DNA of 64,000 nt from Microglena sp. YARC (taxonomy: Eukaryota > Chlorophyta > Chlorophyceae > Chlamydomonadales > Chlamydomonadaceae), in the NCBI GenBank assembly GCA_022414725.1, contig CM039462.1:35068558-35132557 (forward strand), in the 5' to 3' direction. Positions within the stretch are counted from its first letter, which is position 1. Each line of letters begins with the position of its first letter. Shown here piece by piece: positions 37,947 through 44,574 of this stretch. The translations under genes were made by a program, and so were the position numbers. The notes beneath the pieces were generated by a model, which did not search any database, was not told the DNA's origin, and saw only the letters and a list, made by a program, of their open reading frames with translations.

Positions 37947-39647
37947 GGGGGCAGGGTAAGCGACATATCATGGTCTGTTCATCCTTGAGCCTATTTCAGC
38001 CTACCCCTGGGGTCTGCAAAACATACATGCTAAGTATTACTTTATGTGCTCTGCACTCCAGAAGATACGAGTTGGAGGTTAGCAAGGAAGATAGCGTTGG
38101 CGGAGTTTTTGTATTCATGGGTTCACATGTCTGGGTCGGTGTTGGCCCAAGGGTCGTCACTCAACTACGAGTGCAGGTGTCTGGTGTTGGGTGGTTGATG
38201 TTGTTGCTGTTTGTTGTTGCTGCTGGTGTGTTGTTGGTGTTGATGTTGGTGTGTTGGTGGTGATTTGATGTTGGTGTGTGTCCAATTGGTTGGGCGGTGT
38301 TAGGCCACAAGGCTCGTACTCAACTCCATGAGTGCCAGTAGCAAAAGCGTCACACTGTCTCAGCATTTCATTTTTTAAAATGTCTAAAATGTAAAAATTC
38401 TATGCAGCGTCGACACGCACCGCTCATAATTGGCGGAGAGTGTTTGCAACGGAGCGAAGGTGGACGGAAGCGAGTAGTTACGAGACCGTTGGGCTGAACG
38501 TGTCAACTTCGTTCGGTCAAACGGTCCCTCGCGTCACAGACGGAAAATGTGTAAAACTGGGGGCTCCCGCTCTTGAAGAGGGGGCTCCGCAAAATCGTTT
38601 TTGAAATCGTTTTCAAATTCTCTAAAAAACTTCCAACTCCATTAATAGTTGGACGCGTGAGTGAAGAGCAGGAGCGGCAGCCTGCGAGCATGGTCTGTGT
38701 GTCGAAGAACGAGCTTCTTGGGTCGAAGTCATCCTCAACCCATCCACCATATGAATCTTGACATCCCCTCCCTCCCCCTCCTTCCTCTCCCTCCCCTTCA
38801 TCCTCCTCCTCCGTTCTCCCTGCATCCACTCTGACTTATAACCTGCCTGCACAGCCATGCATCCTGCCATCCCACCCCCCCAACACACAACATTCCACTC
38901 CACTCTCCCGTTTCCTGCATCTAAGTCCTGCCATACACCTCGTCTCGTCTCCCTCCTTCGTCCCTTCTCCTGCGTAACCCCTCATCCTGCCCCCCTTCGT
39001 CTCTCGCGTCCCTCGGGCATACACCATCATCTGCAATTTCGCCCTACACTCTCCGTCTTCTCCCTGACATATACCTGTCACACCATCCCATCCATCCACC
39101 CTCCTGCCCCCTCCCTCACCTTCTGTCCCCTTCCCCCAGCGATATACCTGTATCCCCCCTTCCCATCAGCATCTGCCATGCCTCCCTCACCTCCTCTCGT
39201 CCCTCCCAGCAATATACTGCATACCATCATCCATCCTGCCGACAACAATAGGATACGCACTATATAAGAGTTTGGAAAAACCTCATTAAAACTAATTTAT
39301 AAGTGTCACAATAATTTAGTTTTTCAAATAATTCCGAAATTCTGTGAAGACGGCTGTCGAACTAAATTAAAATAATAATTATTTTCATAATTTAAATACT
39401 CAGCATCCCCCCACCAGAGGGTTTATTCGAAAACACATTCTGCCATCCATCCACACCCCTCTCCTGTCCTTACCAAAGCATATACCCTGCCGTACACTCA
39501 ATCCTTTTCCATCACATGAGGTTGTTCTCTTCTGAACTCATTTCGGTTGACCTCATGGATGGCCTGGCCCAAGGAAGTTGCCTGGAAGCCAGTAGTCAGC
39601 ATCGACTCCATGAGAGCATCGATGTCTCTGCCCTTGTCAAAATCATG
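18842..39647 (-). CDS. DHS: Deoxyhypusine synthase locus (whole, discontinuous)
   Basis: DHS uses NAD and spermidine to transfer a 4-aminobutyl group to one lysine of the translation factor eIF5A, the first step of hypusine formation; it is a cytosolic tetramer. Exons read in order on the minus strand: [12 protein letters not shown] (39.6 kb; damaged copy at 31.4), IFLGYTSN (38.1 and 29.2), [18 protein letters not shown] (28.1), [19 protein letters not shown] (26.0), MIxRFGExID..YW (24.3-25.5), [13 protein letters not shown] (24.0-24.3), [19 protein letters not shown] (23.2), [18 protein letters not shown] (20.6), [19 protein letters not shown] to the stop (19.0). Intron phases match at the junctions checked. 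Positions 26.2-34.0 and 35.05-42.2 kb are probably one locus assembled twice. The initiator exon was not found. Confidence 0.9.
19095..20165 (-). repeat. Decayed upstream copies of the [14 protein letters not shown] exon
   Basis: Blocks at 19,139-19,180, 19,475-19,520, 19,650-19,700, 19,835-19,895 and about 20,120-20,170 repeat, with growing divergence, the complement of GAGTTCGATGGTTCCGACAG and GGTGCTCGGCCAGATGAGGC. Between them are AAAGAAAGAAA-rich and CACACA tracts. They lie in the intron before the terminal exon. A fragment of the ACGCCTTAT repeat family is at 19,920-19,985. Confidence 0.8.
20205..20440. repeat. AGTTGCAATATCTAGGTGGC array, about 24 bp
   Basis: About ten imperfect copies of a 20-25-bp unit GGCAAGTTGCAATATCTAG. 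Confidence 0.9.
20448..20505 (-). pseudogene. Decayed downstream copy of the [11 protein letters not shown] exon
   Basis: The minus strand reads [16 protein letters not shown] followed by an in-frame TAG and a GTGAG donor. It lacks the HHICNA start. A (GCAA)n tract follows at 20,503. Confidence 0.75.
20579..20658 (-). CDS. DHS: DHS exon [23 protein letters not shown]
   Basis: An 80-bp exon with acceptor CTTCAACAG and donor GTGAGTG. It reads [18 protein letters not shown], then FAVYLNTAQ, which in the known enzyme is the strand-turn region near the active site with the conserved [14 protein letters not shown] motif. Phase 1 at its start joins the GGG of the preceding exon; phase 0 at its end joins EFDG. 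A further 5' fragment copy lies at about 20,725-20,770. Confidence 0.92.
20800..21290. repeat. Degenerate TATGTTAAGCTGTGTTAAGG repeats
   Basis: Loose repeats of GTTATGTTGAGTTATG and GCTGTGTTAAGG. No coding or RNA feature recognised. Confidence 0.75.
21299..21434. mobile_element. CATATGATATCATATG MITE, family 1, third copy
   Basis: About 135 bp, ends TAGGGGACGGCAATATGAT and ATCATATGATATGCCGGTCC, a near-perfect inverted pair. Internally the segment CAATTTGGTCAAGATCATAT is repeated. Confidence 0.85.
21455..21960. repeat. 42-bp minisatellite, about 12 copies
   Basis: Unit: TACATCATGTGCCATGTGAC followed by GTTACGTTATGTTTGGTTATGC (42 bp, so frames stay open). Variants differ by single bases. Confidence 0.95.
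22150..22262 (+). mobile_element. Solo 3' end of the LINE family
   Basis: Matches, in the opposite orientation, the last about 110 bp of the LINE at 57.0-64.0 kb: AGCTAGCTCCGCTTACGCTA, CACGTCCTGTGA, TAACGGTTCTACACGGATGT and a (CAATTT) tail. A strongly 5'-truncated insertion. Confidence 0.85.
22320..22400 (+). repeat. Dispersed ACGCCTTGAAGCGAGGCGT repeat
   Basis: Same family as 1,105, 55,083 and 56,160; starts with a TAAATAAATAAATAG tract and ends GGGGCCAACCACC. Confidence 0.65.
22585..23180. other. Low-complexity intron with a trace of the next DHS exon
   Basis: At 22,585-22,615 the minus strand repeats the end of the GMILLGGG exon with a GTAGG donor. The rest is CA/TATA repeats, a G-rich run at 22,684-22,707, a C run at 22,850-22,863 and another at 23,127-23,139. 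Confidence 0.6.
23188..23276 (-). CDS. DHS: DHS exon [19 protein letters not shown]
   Basis: An 89-bp exon between a GCAG acceptor and GTAGGTG donor reading [18 protein letters not shown], then [12 protein letters not shown]. This matches the DHS segment (VLDIVEDLRxIN..TGMIILGGG) that forms part of the NAD-binding fold. Phase 2 at its start joins KKPGLR exactly; the end joins GGVPKHH. Confidence 0.9.
23325..23515 (-). pseudogene. Decayed upstream copy of the IEDVRRIND exon
   Basis: Minus strand at 23,445-23,500 reads [13 protein letters not shown] and then diverges. It is separated from the real exon by a GT-rich tract at 23,300-23,430. Confidence 0.75.
23520..23645. repeat. ATAAATATATATGAT array
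   Basis: AT-rich simple repeat. Confidence 0.9.
23980..24312 (-). CDS. DHS: DHS exon [13 protein letters not shown], three diverged copies
   Basis: Minus-strand copies at 23,980-24,040, 24,115-24,178 and 24,251-24,312, each ending GGACTCAG before a GTG-type donor, with flanking AAGAAACAGAG in every intron piece. The first reads [18 protein letters not shown], the second [17 protein letters not shown]. Only the third has the [10 protein letters not shown] start, but a frame slip then destroys HSYKKPGL. No single copy is a complete exon, so the functional sequence is either mis-assembled or produced in an unusual way. Confidence 0.8.
24340..25520 (-). repeat. Array of ten or more copies of the DHS MIxRFGEVID exon
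   Basis: Units of about 105-115 bp. In the better copies (24.45-24.87 kb) the minus strand has a GCAG before an exon reading [20 protein letters not shown] and then K-x-Q-I-P-I-F, which corresponds to the DHS segment MIARLGKEIN..YYWA.KNxIPVF. Intron pieces are AACAAATAAA-rich. Copies from 25.08 kb on are more decayed. At least one copy presumably serves as the real exon (the 24,565-24,645 copy reads well) between WTPSK and TDGS. Confidence 0.85.
25780..25850 (-). pseudogene. Decayed downstream copy of the [13 protein letters not shown] exon end
   Basis: Repeats the complement of CACCAACTGGACACCCAGC with a GTAAGAG donor; upstream part missing and one base inserted. Confidence 0.8.
25877..26028 (-). 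CDS. DHS: DHS exon [24 protein letters not shown]
   Basis: A 152-bp exon, acceptor TTCCTAG, donor GTAAGAG, reading [20 protein letters not shown], then [20 protein letters not shown] and [10 protein letters not shown]. This is the most diagnostic DHS exon: the family signature NRIGNLLVPNxNYCxFEDW is unmistakable. No stop or frameshift. A decayed fragment of its start lies at about 26,440-26,475 (and its duplicate at about 35,345-35,375). Confidence 0.95.
26505..26730 (+). repeat. Dispersed GGGGCTCCCGCC-family repeat
   Basis: Begins GGTGCGTCGCAAGTGGCGC, ends CTGGGGCTCCCGCCCACC plus GGGGGGCTCTGCC. Its second assembled copy is at about 35,405-35,610. Confidence 0.65.
27210..27425. repeat. GACCCCCCTAGGTAGAATGCATGACGACCGC tandem copies
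   Basis: Three to four copies of an about 35-bp unit at 27,310-27,410; its counterpart at about 36,330-36,415 is more irregular. Confidence 0.75.
27640..28150 (-). CDS. DHS: DHS exon [18 protein letters not shown], several copies
   Basis: The best copy (28,050-28,150) reads [19 protein letters not shown] then DHTYMRDW and a stop. A second (about 27,890-28,000) reads HKMVDAL then slips frame; a third (about 27,785-27,860) reads MGDALV with indels; the ends at 27,640-27,780 read TYMGDF and SPKG before GTAAGG, the expected continuation (PTYLGDF) and donor. The DHS motif [24 protein letters not shown] is therefore present but split over copies. The segment binds NAD in known structures. Confidence 0.85.
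28430..28620. repeat. About 60-bp tandem array, four copies
   Basis: Unit: CAGTGCTCACGCACAAACAA, ACTAAAGCAGAACTAAGACA, AAACAAACTAAAACAT. The counterpart in the other assembled copy is 37,385-37,560. Confidence 0.9.
28622..28692 (-). pseudogene. Decayed downstream copy of the IFLGYTSNLVSSG exon
   Basis: Complement contains CAGTCCAACTTGGGTACCTT and CTGGAGTTCC, a diverged duplicate of the exon at 29,145. Confidence 0.6.
28785..28865. repeat. Interstitial TTTAGGG repeats
   Basis: GGGTTTAGGG and GGTTTAGGGTTTAGGGTTTT, the telomere unit of land plants and many green algae. Too short to mark a chromosome end. Counterpart at 37,700-37,775; a CCCTAAACC/TTAGGG pair also occurs at 31,640-31,675. Confidence 0.7.
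29145..29215 (-). CDS. DHS: DHS exon IFLGYTSNLVSSGVR, left copy
   Basis: The minus strand is TTCTTCCTTGGCTAACACCT, CCAACTTGGTATCCTTCTGG, GAGTGCGA. With one substitution or indel at TAA and one extra base in CCTTCTGGG this is FLGYTSNLVSSGVR, the DHS motif beside the NAD site. As written it has a stop and a frame slip. The other assembled copy (38,050) has different errors, so the damage is probably in the consensus. Confidence 0.8.
29220..29470 (-). repeat. CAGGGTCGTCACTCAACCTCCACTC units, inverted relative to 32.1 kb
   Basis: Two copies of GCCCACAGGGTCGTCACTC joined by GTTGGTGTGTTGATG-rich sequence. The inverse complement occurs as a tandem array at 32,100-32,500. Confidence 0.75.
29525..29790 (+). 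repeat. Dispersed GGGGCTCCCGCC-family repeat, longest copy
   Basis: CTATGCAGCGTCGGGAAGCG, GGCGGAGAGTGTTTGCAACG, GAGACCGTTGGGCTGACGTG, then CTGGGGGCTCCCGCCC and GAGGGGGCTCCGCCC, followed by the near-palindrome CGAGTTTTTTGAAAACTCG. Counterpart at 38,395-38,625. Confidence 0.75.
29940..30930. repeat. Long C-tract cluster
   Basis: About 1 kb that is mostly C, with several runs of 30-60 C separated by CACACA, CTCCCGTCCCC and CATCCCATCC words. Both strands carry long open frames (poly-Pro, poly-Gly) that are artefacts. The other assembled copy of this interval (38,755-39,245) has nearly the same CTCCCGTCC..CATCCTGCC words but almost no long C runs. Confidence 0.9.
30959..31127 (+). mobile_element. 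MITE-like element, family 2, left assembled copy
   Basis: Aligns with the element at 9,752 (GCACTAATATAAGAGTGT.., CGAAATTCTGGTGTAACGGC). Counterpart at 39,246-39,410. Confidence 0.7.
31285..31440 (-). CDS. DHS: DHS N-terminal exon, damaged left copy
   Basis: Complement carries CATGATTTTGACAAGGGCAG and later CTTCCTTGGG, the sequence of the intact exon at 39,515-39,647, but with several extra or missing bases so that DFDKGR is followed by frameshifts. Confidence 0.7.
32100..32500 (+). repeat. About 100-bp tandem array with CTGCAGCTTGAGTGGAGGTTG core
   Basis: Three copies of CAACACCAACAACCTGCAGC, TTGAGTGGAGGTTGAGT and GACCCTGTGGGACCT. The counterpart array is 40,330-40,710, which has four more regular copies. 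Confidence 0.85.
32890..33094. mobile_element. GCGC-rich MITE, family 3, left assembled copy
   Basis: Bounded by GAGGTACTACTTnTTGCC and GCTTTGTAGTACCTTGC. Interior has internal duplication of AATTGGTCAGCGCT. Inserted in a CAAGTnCAAGT repeat. Confidence 0.7.
33195..33425 (+). mobile_element. tRNA-derived SINE, head type 1, left assembled copy
   Basis: Head and tail as in the copy at 41,360, with several indels; B box reads GGTATCGACTCC. Confidence 0.75.
33440..34045. other. Repeat-derived sequence up to the gap
   Basis: Two diverged copies of CCAACnCAATCGATCAAGATA..CAAGACATGGCT..AGGGCTCA lie at about 33,460-33,520 and 33,625-33,695 (counterparts 41,615-41,670 and 41,795-41,850). No exon recognised. 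Confidence 0.5.
34046..35045. other. Assembly gap of exactly 1000 N
   Basis: A round-number gap is a placeholder, not a measured distance. The flanking sequences match each other (left 26.16-34.05 kb, right 35.05-42.18 kb). Confidence 0.98.
38050..38105 (-). CDS. DHS: DHS exon IFLGYTSNLVSSGV, right copy
   Basis: Minus strand GCTATCTTCCTTGCTAACCT, CCAACTCGTATCTTCTGGAG, TGC. Relative to the left copy the end (GTATCTTCTGGAGTG) is undamaged while GGCTAC has lost bases. The two copies together support IFLGYTSNLVSSGV. Confidence 0.75.
39246..39410 (+). mobile_element. MITE-like element, family 2, right assembled copy
   Basis: Counterpart of 30,959-31,127; see the 9,752 copy. Confidence 0.65.
39515..39647 (-). 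CDS. DHS: DHS N-terminal exon [25 protein letters not shown]
   Basis: After a CCCCTCTCAG acceptor the minus strand reads [20 protein letters not shown] then [15 protein letters not shown] without interruption. It matches the DHS N-terminal region (DFNxGxxxxALLxxxxTTGFQATNxGxAxxxVN), which packs against the neighbouring subunit and covers the active site. The donor is uncertain (perhaps CAT|GTGATG at about 39,515). The preceding exon with the start codon was not found in 39.7-48 kb. Confidence 0.88.
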
Positions 39648-39689
39648 CTGAGAGGGGTGGTTTGGAGATGCACATGGATGGGTGGGTGG

Positions 39690-39736
<47 letters not shown>
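39690..39736. repeat. Poly-G run
   Basis: About 46 consecutive G, against a G-rich but shorter tract at 31,480-31,508 in the other copy. Confidence 0.9.
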
Positions 39737-40329
39737 CTTAATCGTGATTGCATGCCCATGCATCGCATTTAGCTGTGTTTTGCAGGCAGTTGTGCGAGTA
39801 ATTCGATTTCTTCATAATTTGTCCAGCTGTGTGCCTCTCCGGGTTGCATACCGCTCACAGGTTATAGGTTTGGGGTTTTAGGGCCTAAACCCTGAACCTA
39901 AACTATAAAAAACCATTAACGTTTGAGGCATCCTGATACCTTGCAGCAGCAAACACATTTAAAAAGCCACGAGGGTATCCGAACACTGCCAGGCAGCATG
40001 CAAAGCGACCTCGCAATGAAGAACAGGGGGGCAGATGGGATGGTAACGGCCACACGGGGCTAACCCCTACTATAGATATATGCACAGACATATTTAAAAG
40101 ATCGCATATAAGATCATAAAACAATCTATCAAACTATTCTATTGTACATGTAATGTTGCATAATATTATATAATAAGATCCAAGAATACGATAATATCTA
40201 TGACTAGCAAAATATCCATTACATATAATATTAATAAATATAATAATGAACATAAATATAGAGATACATAATAAGATCCATATTGTAAATGAAATATACT
40301 ACTAATTTCCATATACATCATTCCTGCAA

Positions 40330-40710
40330 CACACCACCAACAGCAACACCACCAACACACCAACACCAACAACCTGCAGCTTGAGTGGAGGTTGAGTGAC
40401 GACCCTGTGGGACCTCACACCAACCCTAAACTTAACACACCAACACCAACAACAACCACAACAGCAAACACCACCAACACCAACAACCTGCAGCTTGAGT
40501 GGAGGTTGAGTGACGACCCTGTGGGACTAACACAACCAACACACCAACACCAACAGCAACACAGCACCAACAGCAACACCACCAACACCAACAACCTGCA
40601 GCTTGAGTGGAGGTTGAGTGACGACCCTGTGGGCCCTAACACCGACCTAACACACCAACACCAACAGCAACACACCACCAACAGCAACACCACCATCATT
40701 CCTGCTTACC
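40330..40710 (+). repeat. About 100-bp tandem array, right assembled copy
   Basis: Three regular copies of CTGCAGCTTGAGTGGAGG then TTGAGTGACGACCCTGTGGG with CAACACCAACA spacers. Confidence 0.9.
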
Positions 40711-41081
40711 CGCTTATTCCTAACCGTTAAATTTTGAGAGCAGTACGGTATATATATTTTCCATATACATCATTCCTGCAACCCTACTTACCCGCGGATG
40801 ACTTTAGTATCAGGCAGCACATTTGTAGGTCATCCCATATATAATAATATCCATATTTTAAATGAAATATCCCACTAATTTCCATATACATCATTCCTGC
40901 AACCCTACTTACCCGCGGATGACTTTAGTATCAGGCAGCACATTTGTAGGGATGAGGATGACCTGAACATGGGGCAACAGTGGTGGTAGGGTTGTTCAAA
41001 ACGCTGCGTTTCACATCTTGAACACAGATTTTTGCTGTCGAGAGCTATGTACCCACTTTCAAGTGAAGTTCAAGTCATCAG

Positions 41082-41276
41082 CAGGGTACTACTTCTTGCC
41101 AAATTGGTCAGCGCTTAAAGCGCACAAATGTCAAATTGGTCAGCGCTTTGAAGTGCAATAAGCTCAAAAACTGCGCGCTGAGCCCACAGGGAGTTGAAAA
41201 AGTTGCGCAAAACGCGCAGAGGGGCACAGAAAGCGTGCGCAAAATCGCGCTGCTGTGCGCGCTTTGTAGTACCTTG
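41082..41276. mobile_element. GCGC-rich MITE, family 3, right assembled copy
   Basis: CAGGGTACTACTTCTTGCC at the start, GCTTTGTAGTACCTTG at the end. Flanked on both sides by CAAGTGAAGTTCAAGT, suggesting insertion in, or association with, that repeat. Confidence 0.8.
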
Positions 41277-41359
41277 CATGTAACCACATTCAAGTGAAGT
41301 TCAAGTGATCAGACTGGAGCCTCGTATGTATGTATGAGCATGTATGTTACAGTCCAGGA

Positions 41360-41580
41360 GCCCCTTTCAGTGATATACAATAGTCTAATGGTAGACCAGA
41401 TCGCTTGAAGGATGAAGACTGGGGGTTCGACTCCCCTTCGGTCGATCTTGGCGTTGCAGGTCGTTGTCAACCGCGATGGTAGCTTGTCTAGTTGAGGTAG
41501 GAGACCGCTCCCCACCCGCGTACGACGGGCTCCCTTAACACCACGCCCCACCAGGCGTTATCATTACCTTATATACAGTC
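41360..41580 (+). mobile_element. tRNA-derived SINE, head type 1, best copy
   Basis: Pol III A box TAGTCTAATGG (41,381-41,391) and a perfect B box GGTTCGACTCC (41,424-41,434), then the shared tail GTTGTCAACCGCGATGGTAG and CACCAGGCGTTATCATTACC. The D-arm-like part AATGGTAGA supports tRNA ancestry. No poly-A tail; it ends next to an ACAGTCCAGGGGC repeat. Confidence 0.88.
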
Positions 41581-42189
41581 CAGGGGCAGCCACTTTGGCT
41601 AACAGGACTTAACCAACCTCAATCGATCAAGATAACATCTAAATTGTGAGGACGCAAGACATGGCTTAGGGCTCAGGGCGTAACTGTAAGAGTAGGTTAC
41701 TTCAGCACTCGATAGACTACTACAATGCAAAGAACCCTTCATTCTGGTCAACACACCCTCGGGGGGCAGGGACATATGAGACTTATCCAACCTCAATCGA
41801 TCAAGATAAAATCTAAATTGTGAGGACACAAGACATGGCTTAGGGCTCATGAGACTTAGATTTGGGTTCATGAAGCGTAGCACATGAAAGCATTTGCGTC
41901 CCAAGACGAAGACTTCAAAGTAGCCTTGAAAACAAAAAACAAAATGCAAACAACCCAAAACCCAAATATGTGGGGGGCAGGTCAGCAGGTTGGTGGGTGA
42001 GTGAGTGGCTGGCTGGGTGGGTGGCTGGATGGGTGGGGGGGTCGCTGGAAGGATAGTCGGTGGTGATTTTGGTGGTGGTGGTGGTGGTGGTGGGTACGAC
42101 AGTTGTTTGCTGGGTGTGAAGTCTAGGAGGGGGATGGTAGGTCTGGGATGGGCTTGAGTCCTTAGTTGTTGGATCCGTAGGGTAGCAGC

Positions 42190-42640
42190 CCCCCCCCCCC
42201 ACCACCACCACCACACACACACATATATACACACACAGGTCCTGGTGGGGATGGAGTTCTGCCGGGTTTGCAGCTTAGAGGACATGCTCAATGGAACTTG
42301 GCCCGTCCTCATCCCCACCACCATCACCATCCCTGCTACCCAATCAATTTGTCCTATTTTGGCCCACAAAAATGCTATTTGTACAATTGCACTACAAGTA
42401 CCACTAAACAACATACTCATGTAATCACCTTCAATATCCTCATAATAAGGCACACTACTTTTTCTTAGGAGGGCGCAGTCTACATGTTCCTGTAGCCTAC
42501 GCCCTACGCATCTACAGTCCAATCATCCAGGTCATCCAGGTCCTCCTCCTTGCCATAGCAGGCCCAATCCCTGGTTCAGTTGCCTAACCGACCTCTAGTG
42601 GTGTCTGACAGGATTGCTATTCCCCCCCCCCCCACCCCAC
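42190..42640. other. Unassigned; C run, CA repeat, possible membrane-peptide frame
   Basis: A C run and (CA)n at 42,188-42,236. At 42,466-42,580, after TTTTTCTTAG, a plus frame reads LHVPVAYALRIYSPIIQVIQ then VLLLAIAGPIPG before a stop; this could be an exon of a membrane protein but is not supported by neighbours. Confidence 0.25.
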
Positions 42641-42649
42641 CCCACACAC

Positions 42650-43140
42650 ACACCCTGGTCATTCACCTGCAATATCTTCGTAATAAGGTATACTATTCAC
42701 TTGCAAAATATTTTCTCATATATTTGTATATATTCACCAGCAGTATATTTTCTGTTATACTTTTATATAATCACCTGCAGTTTTGTTTTTTACTTATACA
42801 TATTCACCTGCAGCATATCATCTTCTATCTTTTTATATTTTCCCCTGTGGCATATTTTTATTTACTCACCTGCAGCATATTATCTTTTATACTTTTATAT
42901 GGTCACCTGTAGCATATTATATTTATATTTTAATATGATCAGCAGTAGCATATTTTGAATATATTCACCTGCAGTACATTTTCTTGTATACTTTTATATA
43001 TTCACCTGCCGTAAATTATCTTTTACATTTTTATATATTCATCTGCCGTATGTTATCTTCTACATTTTTTTATATTCACCTGTAGCATATTTATATATAT
43101 TTTCACCTGCAGTACATATATTTATTTATTCACCTACTGT
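42650..43140. repeat. ATTCACCTGCAGCATATTATCTTTTATA array, about 40 bp
   Basis: Ten or more loose copies of a unit with TTCACCTGCAG and CTTTTATAT. The TCACCTGCAG core is like an abutting minus-strand acceptor and donor with almost no exon. Confidence 0.8.
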
Positions 43141-43264
43141 ACATGGTGGTGATCCATTCAGTCTCAGGCATGATGCTTTCAATAAAGAGTATTTGTACTG
43201 CTACCCAGTACTGTTACCCAGCTGACTGGATGTAACAATATACCGCGCATGGCCTGGACATGTC

Positions 43265-43920
43265 TTTAAATTGTCTGTATCCCTGTGATTGCATTCTGCA
43301 CTTGGGAGTGTGGTGTAGTAGAGTTCATGCTACCCATGTGATAACATTCTGCAATCGGGAGTGTGGTGTAGTAGAGTTTATGCTACCCATGTGATAACAT
43401 TCTGCACTTGGGAGTGTGGTGTAGTAGAGTTCATGCTACCCATGTGATAACATTCTGCTATCGGGAGTGTGGTGTAGTAGAGTTCATGCTACCCATGTGA
43501 TAACATTCTGCACTTGGGAGTGTGGTGTAGTAGTGTTTATGCTACCCATGTGATAACATTCTGCAATCGGGAGTGTGGTGCAGTAGAGTTCATGCTACCC
43601 ATGTGATAACATTCTGCAATCGGGAGTGTGGTGTAGTAGAGTTCATGCTACCCATGTGATAACATTCTGCACTTGGGAGTGTGGTGTAGTAGAGTTCATG
43701 CTACCCATGTGATAACATTCTGCACTTGGGAGTGTGGTGTAGTAGTGTTCATGCTACCCATGTGATAACATTCTGCACTTGGGAGTGTGGTGTAGTAGTG
43801 TTTATGCTACCCATGTGATAACATTCTGCACTTGGGAGTGTGGTGTAGTAGTGTTTATGCTACCCATGTGATTGCATTCTGCACTCTGGAGTGTGCTGTA
43901 GTAGTGTTTAGGCTACCCAT
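43265..43920. repeat. 54-bp minisatellite, 12 copies
   Basis: Unit: CTACCCATGTGATAACATTC, TGCACTTGGGAGTGTGGTGT, AGTAGAGTTCATG, with CACTTGG/CAATCGG alternation and other point variants. Higher-order alternation hints at stepwise duplication. Confidence 0.95.
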
Positions 43921-44400
43921 GTTTCCTCCGCCCGCAGACGGTGGGCAGCCTGAAGGCTGATAGACAATGTAATCAATCCAAATCCATGCAACCTAATGTG
44001 CTTGAACTCTGTATTCAGAAGTATGATGTAGTAGTCCTTATACCACCCATGTTTCCTCCGCCCGCAGACGGTGGGCAGCCTGAAGGCTGATAGACTACGT
44101 AATCAATCCAAATCCATGCAACCTAATGTGCTTGCACTCTGCATTCAGAAGTGTGATGTAGTAGTGCTTATACCACCCATGTTTCCTCCGCCCGCAGACG
44201 GTGAGCAGCCTGAAAGCTGATAGACAATGTAATCCATCAAAATTCATACAGCGTAATGCGATTGCTTTCTGCACTCGGGAGTGTGATGTAGTAGTGTTTA
44301 TGCTACCCATGCTAACCCCGCCTGCAGACGGCGGGCAGCCTGAAGGCTGATAGACCATGTAATCCATTCAAATCCATGCAGCCTAATGCGATTGCATTAT
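43920..44400. repeat. About 121-bp tandem array, four copies
   Basis: Unit: CCTCCGCCCGCAGACGGTGG, GCAGCCTGAAGGCTGATAGA then ATCCATGCAACCTAATG and the GTGTGATGTAGTAGTG end shared with the 54-bp array, so the two arrays are related. The CAGACGGTGGGCAGCCTGAA core recurs singly at 52,150-52,185. Confidence 0.9.
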
Positions 44401-44423
44401 GTATCCAGGATTGTGATGCAGAA

Positions 44424-44481
44424 ACATCATATGATATCATACTCACCTTTGGTAAATATCATATGATGCGCCGGTACCTAC
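44424..44481. mobile_element. CATATGATATCATATG MITE, family 1, truncated
   Basis: Only about 58 bp remain, ending GATGCGCCGGTACCTA. Confidence 0.65.
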
Positions 44482-44574
44482 TTATATATCAAGGCTTATT
44501 TTTAGGGTTGTCGATATCGTCCTGGTTTTAAGACTCGCAAGCGATATGCAGTGTTTTTTATTTCGGATTTCTGT

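Larger units (their letters stand above)
35046..42180. other. Right copy of the region assembled twice
   Basis: Counterpart of 26,160-34,045. It is about 0.75 kb shorter, largely because the C tracts are missing. The sequence starting at 35,046 corresponds to about 26.16 kb, and the point at 42,119-42,180 corresponds to the bases just before the gap. It carries the counterparts of the repeats listed for the left copy. Confidence 0.9.

Noticed and set aside
41360..41580. A functional tRNA gene
   Set aside because: A and B boxes are present, but the anticodon and acceptor stems do not form a good cloverleaf and a SINE tail follows.
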